A stretch of 64,000 bases of DNA. Origin: Vulcanisaeta moutnovskia 768-28 (GTDB taxonomy: Archaea > Thermoproteota > Thermoprotei > Thermoproteales > Thermocladiaceae). The notes under the pieces were generated by a model. The model was not told the DNA's origin, did not search any database, and saw nothing but the letters and a program-made list of their open reading frames with translations. The translations under genes and the position numbers were made by a program. Location: assembly GCF_000190315.1 (NCBI RefSeq), contig NC_015151.1, forward strand, positions 124,001-188,000, written 5' to 3'. Of this stretch, positions 30,465 to 39,708 are shown one piece after another. How positions within the stretch are numbered: the first letter of the stretch is position 1; each line of letters opens with the position of its first letter.

Positions 30465-30742
30465 ATTGTATCACCCACTATGCACGCCATACTTATCAAG
30501 AGCTCGTCAATACCTAGTATAAAAAGAATCCTTTAATTATCAGTTAGAATAGATTTGTTAATTATTAATTATTTTAAATTGACATAGATAATTTAAAAAT
30601 AATTAATAAAAATATCCGCTATTTAATGAATAATATTCTTTTAAATTAGGTAATAATACTAAATATCTTATGGAGAAATTCTGTAAATATTGAAAAATTT
30701 CTTAATAAAAGCTTAAACACTTCTTTACTTTGTAAATAATTA

Positions 30743-31033
30743 ATGGGCGAGAGCGAGGAGTTCATACCCCACGCTATTCACACGTGGTTTGGTTACTTTA
30801 AGGATCACATAGTCACGAAGGATGATGGGGCTAAGTATAGTCATTTCTCAAAGGATGCCGAGCATCGGCTAAAGGAGACACTATCAACATTTGGCTGGGT
30901 TTACTGCATAGACTGTAAACACCCAATCTTTGACCTAAATGAGGCGCTTGAACATTTAAGAAAGGGTCACGTATTAACTAATAGATTCATGCCTGACGAA
31001 GTCGCACCCGAGGAAACGCCAATGGTTAGTTAG
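30743..31033 (+). CDS. Small zinc-finger-like protein, 96 aa
   Basis: A 96-residue protein whose second half contains YCIDCKHPIF followed by EALEHLRKGH, a Cys2His2-type arrangement, in a mostly acidic chain. An AGCTTAAAC element at about 30709-30717 lies about 28 bases before the ATG. The 278 bases in front (30465-30742) are extremely AT-rich and hold the promoters of this gene and of the divergent oxidoreductase operon. Family not recognised. Confidence 0.65.
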   Translation: MGESEEFIPHAIHTWFGYFKDHIVTKDDGAKYSHFSKDAEHRLKETLSTFGWVYCIDCKHPIFDLNEALEHLRKGHVLTNRFMPDEVAPEETPMVS

Positions 31034-31089
31034 GAAGGATTCTGTATTAAAATTCAATTAAAAATCAATCCTGAGAAACCTTACACACG

Positions 31090-31185
31090 TTACTTAACTC
31101 CTGTCTCAGTATCAACCAAGGCCCTAACCTCAACAACCCTACTCAAATCAACACTGTCAATCCTGGCATTAATCCATACGTGATT
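31090..31185 (-). pseudogene. Aspartyl-protease-like fragment
   Basis: The minus strand reads SVDLSRVVEVRALVDTETG before a stop at 31090-31092. The VxALVDT core recalls clan AA (retropepsin-like) aspartyl proteases of archaea, in which VDTGA is the active site. Here the Gly-Ala is lost and no start is visible. A weak, short match. Confidence 0.25.
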
Positions 31186-31229
31186 TATCAATAAGGTAAT
31201 ACATCATGAGATTAATAACCCTTAAGGCC

Positions 31230-31403
31230 TTAAAAACAGGGGCCAAGCCACGGAACCTTATCACCATACCCCTTCTCAGCATAGTTTCTCACCCATTCAT
31301 CCTCAAACTCCCTCGGAACTTTTGGTTTTTTAACGATATCGTAATAATCATACGGCTTAATATCGATTACGGGAGTGCCAGTCCACGCATAATAGCTGTC
31401 AGC
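31230..31403 (-). pseudogene. C-terminal fragment of TrmO (TsaA)-like tRNA methyltransferase
   Basis: The minus frame contains TGTPVIDIKPYDYYDIVKK, the strongly conserved C-terminal block (DGTPVLDIKPY) of TrmO, which N6-methylates t6A37 of tRNA. Only the last 57 or so residues are present. The sequence in front (31404-31466) is unrelated and includes an inverted repeat around CAGCTG. The N-terminal methyltransferase part is missing. Confidence 0.6.
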
Positions 31404-31741
31404 TGTGCGTAATCTACGGCAGCTGTGGATTACGTGGGTGGTGATGCTATGGAGTGGTCTTCTCATGCTTAATGGCTGTGGTTTATATGGAGACCGCTTG
31501 GCGGTGGTTAACCCTATTCACTATGTAGTCCATATCCCTAAATAAATAATTTTTATTTTTAACATTATTTAACTATCCTAACAGCGTAATGCCGCTTTGG
31601 ATTTATTACCTGGATAAGTTTAGGTTGCTTACCCTGACCGTGGCTTGCCGGTTCTCCTTTCAATTGCTTGCTTAAGTCCGTTCAGTACTTCTCTGGCAGT
31701 GATTTATTAGTCTTGTTGTGTATTAATTCAATGGATGCTTC

Positions 31742-32002
31742 ATGGCTCTAGGGATTTGCTGGGGTGTTAAGGTTAGGGGCTCGGCGAGGCTTAGGTGTGG
31801 TGAGTCTGTTGATGATCTAAGGGTTGTTGATGAGGTTAATAGGCTAATCAATGAGTTCATTAGCAGGGTCGAGAAGCACAAAGCCACATTACTCAGTGAT
31901 TCAGCTGCCGCACTGCTAAGGTCTAAGTATGGCAATGATGTGGTACTACTGACAGAGTTGGCGCTTGATATTCATGAAATTTCAATACAACGGATTAGAT
32001 AG
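31742..32002 (+). pseudogene. N-terminal fragment of a PaRep2b gene
   Basis: The frame starts MALGICWGVKVRGSARLRCG and continues with SRVEKHKATL, closely matching the beginning of the full PaRep2b protein at 16915 (RICWGVKRGRRLVCKE and RRVEKHRGKL). It stops after 86 codons, and the sequence that follows does not resemble the rest of the family. A truncated copy on the opposite strand from the other two. Confidence 0.65.
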
Positions 32003-32328
32003 GGAGGGCATTCTCAGCCGTTATTTAGACCTCGACATGGTTAGGCAGGACATAACGGCGATTATTGAGGGAGGCAGGAAATTGCTAAGCTTAATATATG
32101 GCTCAAGACCTGGGTCGCCTTCACCGCCGCCCTAATAAGCTCCGACCTATTAAGGGCTAACTTAAAACCAATGACGAAGGGGAATTTGGGCCGTTGGTTA
32201 ATTTTAGGTAAACCTCATGCCCCCTGGCTATTAGTGAGTCTGTATACTGCCATTGGTTTTGTGCTTGGTCGGTGCTGCAGGCTTGATGGCGTGATTGTGT
32301 ATGGCTTATCGATGATTAGCTCACCATC
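32003..32328. other. Non-coding or decayed DNA between gene fragments
   Basis: No intact gene. Plus-strand frames read LDLDMVRQDITAIIEGG and then, in another frame, TWVAFTAALISSDLLRANL without a stop between. These look like protein coding that has lost its frame, but I cannot name the family. It may have been the N-terminal part of the ParA-like gene that follows. Confidence 0.3.
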
Positions 32329-32583
32329 TTGTTGCCTCGGCATTACTTAGCGGTTCAAGGGACTGGGAAGAGCGCCTTGGCGGCTAACTTAGCCATAGCA
32401 ATGAGTCAGTCGTTCAAGTTAAACCTACTCCTAATAGACTTGGGGGTCTGCCATACTGCGGAGACCATGGCTTTATCATTGATGGTGCGAGCTTATACGC
32501 ACCCTGGCTTACTACACACTCATCGAGGCTTCATCATAGTAATGAAAATTAGGAAGAAAAAGGTGGAGAGGTTTAATTTTTGA
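32329..32583 (+). pseudogene. ParA/MinD-like ATPase remnant
   Basis: The frame reads QGTGKSALAANLAIAMSQ and LNLLLIDLGV, the P-loop and following strand of ParA-family ATPases (KGGxGKSTxAxNLAxA...LLIDxD). The chain ends within 85 codons, has no proper start and is followed by unrelated residues. ParA genes often belong to plasmids or integrated elements, so this may mark a lost element. Confidence 0.55.
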
Positions 32584-32616
32584 TTAAGCGCGAAGTGCCA
32601 TCAAACGGTTTTGGCA

Positions 32617-34200
32617 CTACCACGTTGGCGTACAGTATTGATATATGTAGAAGCCATTGTTTGTGGAGCTCCAGCCGGGTTGGTTCGGGTTATAGCCTGG
32701 CGGCGTCATTACCACAGCACCCGAGCTTGAACGCAGCGGACCAACGTTGTTAATAACCTCCCAGGCTATGTCGTAAATCACATGCTCATACTCATTACCA
32801 GGAACAGGAATAGGATAAGCCGGGCATCCGCTGTTGGGCTCCTCAACGAGGGCGGAGACGCCAGCGGGTATGTAGTAGTAAGTTGGTGCAGGCTCATTGG
32901 CAGGGCCCATGTATGCCGCGCCCCAGCTATCTGTGGCTAGGGTGTTTTTTACCGTGGCCGCCGTTTGTGAGGTAGGCTCCATGATCCAGGTATTGTTTAT
33001 TGCCGCACCTATCTGGGTGCTGGTAGCCGCGGTCCCACTTGGGTCTAGGATTATTTGGTCCCCTAGGCACGTGATCGTCATTGAGAGTCCGCCCGTTGCA
33101 ATGCCTACGGTTATTCCTATGCTGTAGCTCGTGGTGCACGGTTGAGACCCAGGCTCTTGACCATAACTATCCGTCCAGTAGCCTGGCTGGGCGTTTATTA
33201 TTGGGATCCAGTTCTCGCCCTGGCTTATGTAGTACTTATACGTCTCGTATGACGTGTAGGCGTCCTGGAAGGACTTGAGGTAATTAATCTCGACACCGGA
33301 GCCCGGCGCATATGTTATGTAGTTGTAGAGCTCAGCCCAACTGACGGCTGCACCATTCACATTCTCATCGATGGTTGTGGACCAGGTCAGGCAGAAGTCA
33401 ACGTTTGTAGTGCCGAAGGAATCGCTATAGCTTTGTTGCCCGTACACTATTGCGTAGGCCGTGCTGGTTATCTGCGTGGGCGTGTTTGGAGGAACACTAT
33501 ACTCTGACGCTAGTGTTTCGCATGGATCCTCTGGATTTATTGGCTGTTTCGTTATTATCGGTATCCATAGGTTGCTCGCTGTTTCTAGGGCTGAGGTTAT
33601 TGTGTGCGGTCCTATGATTAGGACTCTGCTGTTGCCGAATGCGATAACGTAATTCAAGCCGTTTAGGTATTTCGGTATTGGTGTGGCTATTATGCTGGTG
33701 TTGTATGCCCTAGACCATGCCAGGGCTAGGGCACGCTCAATAAGCAAGACATCACTGGCGTTTCCGTGGATTATCAGGAAATCACCACGCTCAATCAACA
33801 ACACAATCAAACCAAACACCGTCGAGTTGGTATTGACAAAAACACCACCGCTCTTATTAACAACGAGACTCGGACCAAGAACAGACCAATCAATGATTAC
33901 TAAGCTATTGCTTGGTAGACTCGGTAATTCATTGATTGTTACTGGCTTGATTAGTGATTGGTTTATGCCGGCGTTGATGAGTTTCTGAACAAGCGTTGCC
34001 AGTCCGACTACGTAGATCGGCACGTCTATGCTGGTCAGAGTTAGGTTATTACCCATGGTTGTCGTTATTCTTTGATTAATGGATCTCTCAATAGTGCTTG
34101 GGATGGGGATTCTTGGTAATACCAGCATTACCGTTAATACGATTAAAAACGTTAATGAGATTATAATCGTCACCTTCGATTTCTTCACCATGCTGGTCAC
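32617..34200 (-). CDS. Large membrane-anchored extracytoplasmic protein, 527 aa
   Basis: One N-terminal hydrophobic helix (about residues 10-29) after a basic start is followed by about 500 residues rich in Thr, Ser, Asn, Tyr and Pro, typical of surface or secreted archaeal proteins. Four or more Cys outside could form disulfides. No family was recognised; the middle (IVYGQQSYSDSFGTTNVDF and around) is beta-like. The GTG start overlaps the stop of the upstream gene (GTGA), so it is translationally coupled to its partner. Confidence 0.75.
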   Translation of the reverse strand: MTSMVKKSKVTIIISLTFLIVLTVMLVLPRIPIPSTIERSINQRITTTMGNNLTLTSIDVPIYVVGLATLVQKLINAGINQSLIKPVTINELPSLPSNSLVIIDWSVLGPSLVVNKSGGVFVNTNSTVFGLIVLLIERGDFLIIHGNASDVLLIERALALAWSRAYNTSIIATPIPKYLNGLNYVIAFGNSRVLIIGPHTITSALETASNLWIPIITKQPINPEDPCETLASEYSVPPNTPTQITSTAYAIVYGQQSYSDSFGTTNVDFCLTWSTTIDENVNGAAVSWAELYNYITYAPGSGVEINYLKSFQDAYTSYETYKYYISQGENWIPIINAQPGYWTDSYGQEPGSQPCTTSYSIGITVGIATGGLSMTITCLGDQIILDPSGTAATSTQIGAAINNTWIMEPTSQTAATVKNTLATDSWGAAYMGPANEPAPTYYYIPAGVSALVEEPNSGCPAYPIPVPGNEYEHVIYDIAWEVINNVGPLRSSSGAVVMTPPGYNPNQPGWSSTNNGFYIYQYCTPTW

Positions 34201-35072
34201 CAGTAGCGTGCTATTACGTAGTCTGGTGCTGTGTTTTTCATGAATATTGTTAGGTTGTTCATGCCTATGACCCTGGGTAGCCCCTGGGCAGTGGCTATGT
34301 AGATTATGGGCTCCTCAGTTATGTACGTACCCTCTATGTAAAGCTGCATCGTGGTTGGTGTTGCGTTTGGGTAGTGGGGTATGAATCCAATCCAGTCATT
34401 ACTAACCATTAACTGGACCTCCTCAGCCTCGCTACTCACGTTGCATGATGGTAGGATGTAGGGTATTGAGGAATATATGGCAACGGCTATCACGTCATCC
34501 GGCGTCGCATTGATTGGCGGGAACTCGGCGACAAAGCCTGTGTGTATTACTGACCAATTCGCCGCCCTTGCATACTGCCAGAAGGATACCGTCTTATTGC
34601 CAAGTGGGTATGTGGTGTTTACGATTGTGGCTATTGCCGTTGTTGGTGAGGCTATGCTTGTGGCTATTAATGTGCCGTTTAGGTAAACGCCCATGCCCAT
34701 AACCATACCCGGCTGTGATGGGCCTGGCAGTGAGTAGTTAATTACCGTGAGCGGCACATCAATGGATATGCTCACGTAATTGATAAGCGTGGTTCCATGA
34801 ACATGATAAACAAGCACTATGAGGGAGTTACCTGGGATAACAACACCACCATTACATGCTAAACTCCCATAATAAATGAATTGCGGAACGGGAAGCGGAG
34901 GTAAATGCCTCGAGGAATTACCACCCACACCAACAACCACCTCATGACCACGCTTAATAAAGGCAAACTTAATAATAAACAAGGAAACAACCACCACCGC
35001 AGCAATAACCGAAACAACCAAAATTAACCACCTCACCTTTAAGCCCATAACCATCGGTTTTACATAATTCAC
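34197..35072 (-). CDS. Membrane-anchored extracytoplasmic protein, 291 aa
   Basis: An N-terminal membrane helix (about residues 13-35) is followed by a beta-rich, Pro/Thr/Asn-rich external domain with two Cys (YGSLACNGG and LPSCNVSS) that may form a disulfide. No recognised family. It is the first gene of a two-gene operon with the 527-residue surface protein. The GTG start at 35072 is preceded by CTGGTGA on the minus strand, a possible ribosome site; ATG 35054 or 35048 are alternatives. Confidence 0.72.
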   Translation of the reverse strand: MNYVKPMVMGLKVRWLILVVSVIAAVVVVSLFIIKFAFIKRGHEVVVGVGGNSSRHLPPLPVPQFIYYGSLACNGGVVIPGNSLIVLVYHVHGTTLINYVSISIDVPLTVINYSLPGPSQPGMVMGMGVYLNGTLIATSIASPTTAIATIVNTTYPLGNKTVSFWQYARAANWSVIHTGFVAEFPPINATPDDVIAVAIYSSIPYILPSCNVSSEAEEVQLMVSNDWIGFIPHYPNATPTTMQLYIEGTYITEEPIIYIATAQGLPRVIGMNNLTIFMKNTAPDYVIARYW

Positions 35073-35128
35073 CAGATTTTTTTACTTCGCCTATTCATAA
35101 AAAGTGAATCGAGCAGGGTTGAAGATGC

Positions 35129-35305
35129 CTAGGCCGTGCCTATCGAACCCGTCAGTAGGGCTTTTACCTGCCTTGTTAACGCATTGGTCATAGCCTCGAT
35201 TGCCTTCTTGAAGCTTGTGAGTGAGCCTTTTGGTTCGAATAGGATTGCCGGCTTCATCGTGGCCGTTAAGTATTGGGCTATTGGGCTCATTGGGACCGTG
35301 AACAC
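35129..35305 (-). CDS. Small ORF or gene remnant, 58 aa
   Basis: A minus-strand frame, GTG at 35303-35305 to TAG at 35129-35131, reads with protein-like composition: TVPMSPIAQYLTATMKPAIL then KKAIEAMTNALTRQVKALL. No TATA element was found close upstream and an in-frame stop lies just beyond. It may be the C-terminal remnant of a larger gene rather than a working small gene. Family not recognised. Confidence 0.35.
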   Translation of the reverse strand: MFTVPMSPIAQYLTATMKPAILFEPKGSLTSFKKAIEAMTNALTRQVKALLTGSIGTA

Positions 35306-35807
35306 ATCCCATTGTGTGCGAAACCCTTAACCCCCAGCCTCAACACCATCCAACCCAGGCAATGCCTTGTTAAGGACAACATTAATGATTTTTCTGTACT
35401 TTAATTGCGTAATCATTATAATTTCATAACCATTTAAGCGCTTGATCTATAAATGAAGCATTGAACAGGGAAGACCCTCTAACATGAAAACACTATTGGT
35501 AATGTAATAACTATTGCTAGGAGCGTTACGTCAGTCTCTCCTTTATCTTCATCAAAATTAAATTTATACGAGATCACGAATCGGCTTTGTTGACCTATTA
35601 TTAAGGCTTGGGCTCAACTCCTCTATCATTGCAAGGCATTAAGATCATCAAGGTCCATGAATATCCTTGTTGAAGTACTTCTATTATTTTCTAATCTCTA
35701 ACTTCCATCTTAAACTCGTAGGTTTTACGTAGAGTTACCCAATGATTAATAAGTAATTAAGGGCTAGTTAAGAGGTCAGGCAATCATCTAGTGCTGAAGT
35801 CGAACCA
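35306..35807. other. Gene-free stretch
   Basis: About 500 bases with stops in all frames and no RNA gene, repeat or recognisable fragment. It separates the surface-protein operon and its remnant from the DUF2250 regulator. Confidence 0.5.
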
Positions 35808-36104
35808 TCACGCGTTATTGCTTCTCTTAATGCTCCTAACGAGTAATTCTCCACGCCTTGAGAGCCTGTAATAAACGTGGTGCTTACGAACCTCATTACT
35901 GAGCTTAAAACGGGCAACACTCCTCTTCAGTGTCTTACCTCCCCTGACCCTCTCAATAAGGCCCATAGCCTCAAGCCTATCCAGTATCTGCAGAACCTCC
36001 TCGAGCGGGATGCCCGTGTTTATGGCTATTGACTTACCGTAATCCACATTGGCCCTCTTCAGGTGCATGAGTACGGCAATGTCCTTATTCGTGAGTCCAT
36101 CCAT
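35808..36104 (-). CDS. Winged-helix regulator, DUF2250-like
   Basis: A 98-residue winged helix-turn-helix protein. DIAVLMHLKRANVDYGKSIA and PLEEVLQILDRLEAMGLIER form the DNA-binding helices, with the charged segment RGGKTLKRSVARFK and VYYRLSRRGELLV as the wing and last strand. It resembles the archaeal DUF2250/MarR-like group. No target is evident. It stands among decayed genes. Confidence 0.72.
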   Translation of the reverse strand: MDGLTNKDIAVLMHLKRANVDYGKSIAINTGIPLEEVLQILDRLEAMGLIERVRGGKTLKRSVARFKLSNEVRKHHVYYRLSRRGELLVRSIKRSNNA

Positions 36105-36594
36105 AGGGTATGGATTAATATCATAGGGTACATTAATTAAATTGACTCTGTCAAAATTTGGAGTAACTAAGTGAAACTGTTAGTATTTAAAGCAAGGAAT
36201 GTAATTTAACATAATATTTAACGGGTACTTTTGGCTTTTAAAATCGAAGTAAACCGTCATGTGCCGCTTGACTTATAATGAGATTTTTTAGGGTCGTGGC
36301 TAAGAAGATCGTTATTAGGCTAAACCATTTCAATAAGTATGTACAGGGATGTTAGCTTGACGGGGCAGAACGTGCTTGAGATGTATAGGTTATTGGCCAT
36401 TGCATTTAATTTCAAGAGATAATTAGGCAACTCTCTCATATTCTTTAGTGTTCCTTTCAGGGTCTATCATAGGTTAGGTAAGTAGGGTTGATGCATATGA
36501 TTGACTCATTCATTAATAACAAACTGGTGGTTGGGAAAAATGTATTACCAATAATGGAGTAATGTTTATAGGTAGGAATTTATAATGTAGTAAC
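36105..36594. other. Gene-free stretch with short frame remnants
   Basis: About 490 bases without an intact gene. Plus-strand pieces near 36281-36420 read VVAKKIVIRLNHFNKY and, after a frame change, SLTGQNVLEMYRLLAIAFN, suggesting a small decayed gene of unknown family. ATTTGGAGTA at 36156-36165 also occurs at 42413-42422 in front of the AAA ATPase gene. The VapBC promoter lies at the right end. Confidence 0.35.
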
Positions 36595-36837
36595 GTGAGT
36601 AATTGGGTTACAGTATCAACTAAGGTCAGGAGAGAGGTTCTTGAGAAGGCTAGGAGGTATGGTATTAACGTTTCCGAGGTTTTACGTAAAGCTCTCGAGG
36701 AGGAAGTAATGCGTAGGGAAAATGAGGAACTAATTAAATTACTTAAGGAGGCTTCTAAGGAGCTTAGGAAAATTAGTGAGATTTATGGTGATGACTTCGT
36801 CGTAAGAAGCATACGCACAGACCGTGACTCAAGATGA
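36595..36837 (+). CDS. vapB: VapB-type antitoxin (ribbon-helix-helix)
   Basis: An 80-residue protein: WVTVSTKVRREVLEKARRYG then NVSEVLRKALEEEV is a ribbon-helix-helix (CopG-like) DNA-binding domain. The charged C-terminal helix would wrap the toxin. The GTG start is 26 bases from a TATA-like TGTTTATAGG at 36562-36571. Its stop overlaps the ATG of the PIN-domain gene (ATGA). Such antitoxins normally repress their own promoter. Confidence 0.82.
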   Translation: MSNWVTVSTKVRREVLEKARRYGINVSEVLRKALEEEVMRRENEELIKLLKEASKELRKISEIYGDDFVVRSIRTDRDSR

Positions 36838-37214
36838 GCCTAGTGTTTGATGCAAGCGCCATTATAAGGTTGGTAGAGCTTAAACCAGATAAGGCAGTTA
36901 ATGCCTTAAGGAATCAATATACTGTTGACCTAGCATACCATGAGATTGGTAATTACTTATGGAAAATTAGTAAATTAACATCCATAAATATAGAATCTTT
37001 ACTTAAGGCATTTAATAGCGTCATCAGCCTGATGAACGTCATATCAATAGGCCTAAACAGTGATGCCATTAATTTAGCTAGGAGAATGAATATAACGTAT
37101 TATGATGCAACCTACGTGTATCTAACGTTAAAACTCAATGCAAAACTGGTAACCGAGGATAAAGAATTAATGACTAAGTTTCCAAATATAACAATAAGTA
37201 TTGAAGAATTATAA
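36834..37214 (+). CDS. vapC: VapC toxin, PIN-domain ribonuclease
   Basis: A 126-residue PIN domain with the acidic metal-binding set in place: Asp in VFDASAII, Glu in YHEIGNYLWK, Asp in YYDATYVYL and Asp in VTEDKEL. It would cleave RNA (often tRNA or rRNA) when free of VapB. Overlap of ATG with the antitoxin stop secures coupled translation. Found in a decayed accessory region, as is usual for such modules. Confidence 0.85.
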   Translation: MSLVFDASAIIRLVELKPDKAVNALRNQYTVDLAYHEIGNYLWKISKLTSINIESLLKAFNSVISLMNVISIGLNSDAINLARRMNITYYDATYVYLTLKLNAKLVTEDKELMTKFPNITISIEEL

Positions 37215-37248
37215 ATAATACTCATTAATTATAATGAAGAATTCATTG

Positions 37249-38082
37249 TTAAAGAACCACTAAAATTATTGCCACCACTATTATTAATGCGCCCAAGAAC
37301 TTAACAACGCTAAATTTCTCCCTACCCATGGCACTTGACATCAACTGGGCTATTAATGGCATGGTGCCCGTCAATATCACGGTAAGCCCAAGACCTATTA
37401 AATCCATTGAGAAGGCGAATAGGGCAACACCGAGACCCAGGTCGAGTACGGCAATAATGGGCAGGTAACTACGTACCGTCCCTTTAATGGCTCCTGCAAT
37501 GTTGTTTCCCATGAAATAACTAATCACAAACAGTACAACACCCGCGGCGGCGACCCTCGTAAAAGCTATGGAGACTGGGTTAAGCCCTGCAACATCGGCT
37601 ACCTTAATCATTGATTGACCAGCAGCCCATGCAAGGGCTGCACCAAGACCAAAGAACAGACCCTTAATCTCCCTCCTTGAGCTACCGCTACGGGATAGCA
37701 GGTAAACGCCGGGTATCAGTAGTATGCTCGCAAGTAGCTTCGTGATAGTCAGTGATTCCCCCAGGAACACTGCGAATAACACCGTCAGTGGTATGTAGGT
37801 GTAGGACACGGGGGCTGCGATTGAGACCCCTGAGTAATTGATTGAGAATAGGTATAGTGAGTCACCAATGACTAAGGATAATAAACCACTCAGGGAGCCC
37901 CATATGACTCCGTAATTAAGCCCTAAAACTATTGCTGGGATTAGGAGTATTACTGAGGCGTAGAACATCCTGAGGAAGTTTACGACCAACGGATGCATTC
38001 TCTTCATGAAGTCACCATACATGATTGACGCCCAGGCCCAGATAATGGCCGTTGATATGGCTGGTAAGTCCTCAATAATCAT
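37249..38082 (-). CDS. EamA/DMT-superfamily permease
   Basis: A 277-residue membrane protein with ten hydrophobic helices arranged as two five-helix EamA repeats; the second begins GLFFGLGAALAWAAGQSMIK. Members export amino acids, nucleotides or other metabolites. The substrate is unknown. It stands between the VapBC pair and the sulfite reductase gene. Confidence 0.82.
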   Translation of the reverse strand: MIIEDLPAISTAIIWAWASIMYGDFMKRMHPLVVNFLRMFYASVILLIPAIVLGLNYGVIWGSLSGLLSLVIGDSLYLFSINYSGVSIAAPVSYTYIPLTVLFAVFLGESLTITKLLASILLIPGVYLLSRSGSSRREIKGLFFGLGAALAWAAGQSMIKVADVAGLNPVSIAFTRVAAAGVVLFVISYFMGNNIAGAIKGTVRSYLPIIAVLDLGLGVALFAFSMDLIGLGLTVILTGTMPLIAQLMSSAMGREKFSVVKFLGALIIVVAIILVVL

Positions 38083-38134
38083 AAGGCCAGGGTAACTAGG
38101 TAATATCGCGCTTTAAAGATTATTCCCTCTCAAG

Positions 38135-39580
38135 TCAGTCGGGCCCAAAGACTATGTTTATGTCCTTATCCGGCGACCTGAACGAGGACACAAGCCTAGT
38201 TAACTCACTCCTTATGGCATCAACACCGACCTTGACCACGAAATTCCTAACCCCACGAACACCAGACCTCCTATACATGTCAAGAAGTACTTGTACTGCG
38301 AGCTCTGCATCGCCTGGATCGACAGTGCCGATGACGAAGCCCAACGCGGTCGGTGAACCACCCATCGTTATTAATATCCTCGTCTTTGAACCGAATGGTT
38401 CAAGGCCTATATCCGCGATCCACGACATACCGCAGTCGTGGGTACAACCGCTAATTCCAACCCTAATTGGCTCATTCAACTTACTTAAGTGAATATGTAT
38501 TTTGTGGCCGAGCCCGGTGGTGTCTATTAGGCCTGGTGGGCATAATTCATTACCTAGGCATGCAACTGTTGTTGGTCCATCAGGGTACATGGGCCCTGGA
38601 TCCCTGACCTCGTAATTGCTCAATTCCTCAATCCTATCAACCTCCTCACGGATTGGTATGTATATGCTTTGATTATTGAATAGCAATACATAGCCAAACC
38701 CATACCTATCAGCCACATTGGCCAACCTAATTAATTCATCGGCGGCAACCCAGCCGGTTGGGTATGGAATCTTTACAATCCTTGATTTAATGAACCTGGG
38801 CGTTGGATCAGGTGGCTTGGGTAGTTTAGGCTTTACCTCCCTGGCTATTGCCAATACCTCCTCCTTAGCCTTATCAAGACCACGCAACTTAACAACCCAC
38901 TTAAACCCCCTCCTCTCGCCAGACCTCCTAAAGACCTCGGCGACGCCCATGCAGATTGGAAGTAAATCCTCAGCATCGACGTCAGTAAAAGCCAACTTGG
39001 CACTGAATGCATGCTCACCAATACCACCACCCAGGTAAATGTCGAACTTACCATTGGACTTAGCCACAATACCAATATCCTGAGCCACGGGCACCGCGCA
39101 CGCCCTCTCGCATGCTGATATTGATATCTTAATCCTGTGCGGAAGCGATGGTTGCTCATACTCACTTTTATACCTAAAGTAATCACCTATGAATGTCGAC
39201 AAAACCTCAGCATTAACATGAGCATATGGGCAGAACTGCGACGTGCATGGTATTGGATTCCTAACAGAGTTACCGCAGGAATCCCTGGGATCGAGACCAG
39301 CCTCCTTAAGCCTAGTCACAACCTCATCAAAGAGCCTAAAGTCGACCTTGAAAATCTCAATATCACCCCTCGTTCCAAGCATCGCCCTACCATCACTATA
39401 CGCCTTGCTAACCTCAGCAACAACCCTTAATTGGTTTGAAAACCACTTACTTGGGTCACGACCAACACCCTGCCTAATCCTTATCGAGACCCAGGGATTA
39501 TCACCACGGTTCTTATAAATACCCTCATGCCTCCTCGGATAAACCACTTTATAGATATCGGAATACTTAAACGAAGACAC
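38135..39580 (-). CDS. Siroheme sulfite/nitrite reductase-like hemoprotein
   Basis: A 481-residue protein of the assimilatory sulfite/nitrite reductase family with two homologous halves. The C-terminal half has an intact cluster-siroheme site: CLGNELC (Cx5C) and SGCTHDCGMSWIADIGL (Cx3C). The N-terminal half has CTSQFC (Cx4C) and SACERACAVPVAQDIG (Cx3C), a less regular set. It probably reduces sulfite (or nitrite) with ferredoxin. The GTG start is about 29 bases after a TATA box (CTTAAATAG, 39605-39613). No siroheme or sulfate-assimilation gene is next to it. Confidence 0.85.
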   Translation of the reverse strand: MSSFKYSDIYKVVYPRRHEGIYKNRGDNPWVSIRIRQGVGRDPSKWFSNQLRVVAEVSKAYSDGRAMLGTRGDIEIFKVDFRLFDEVVTRLKEAGLDPRDSCGNSVRNPIPCTSQFCPYAHVNAEVLSTFIGDYFRYKSEYEQPSLPHRIKISISACERACAVPVAQDIGIVAKSNGKFDIYLGGGIGEHAFSAKLAFTDVDAEDLLPICMGVAEVFRRSGERRGFKWVVKLRGLDKAKEEVLAIAREVKPKLPKPPDPTPRFIKSRIVKIPYPTGWVAADELIRLANVADRYGFGYVLLFNNQSIYIPIREEVDRIEELSNYEVRDPGPMYPDGPTTVACLGNELCPPGLIDTTGLGHKIHIHLSKLNEPIRVGISGCTHDCGMSWIADIGLEPFGSKTRILITMGGSPTALGFVIGTVDPGDAELAVQVLLDMYRRSGVRGVRNFVVKVGVDAIRSELTRLVSSFRSPDKDINIVFGPD

Positions 39581-39708
39581 ACCAATTCAACGGCCAGTAA
39601 CTATTTAAGTCTTCAATATTGAACATGTTACAACAAAAACACGCACCACTGCACCAAGGTTGGCGCTCACTCCACCAAATTCATAATCCTCAATCGTAAA
39701 TTACGCAG

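Noticed and set aside
31206-31412. 68-codon plus-strand frame
   Set aside because: It is the antisense of the conserved TrmO end, whose DIKPY block is convincing on the minus strand.
35136-35330. 64-codon plus-strand frame with hydrophobic stretches
   Set aside because: The minus-strand frame over the same bases reads as more natural protein, and no promoter was found for the plus frame.
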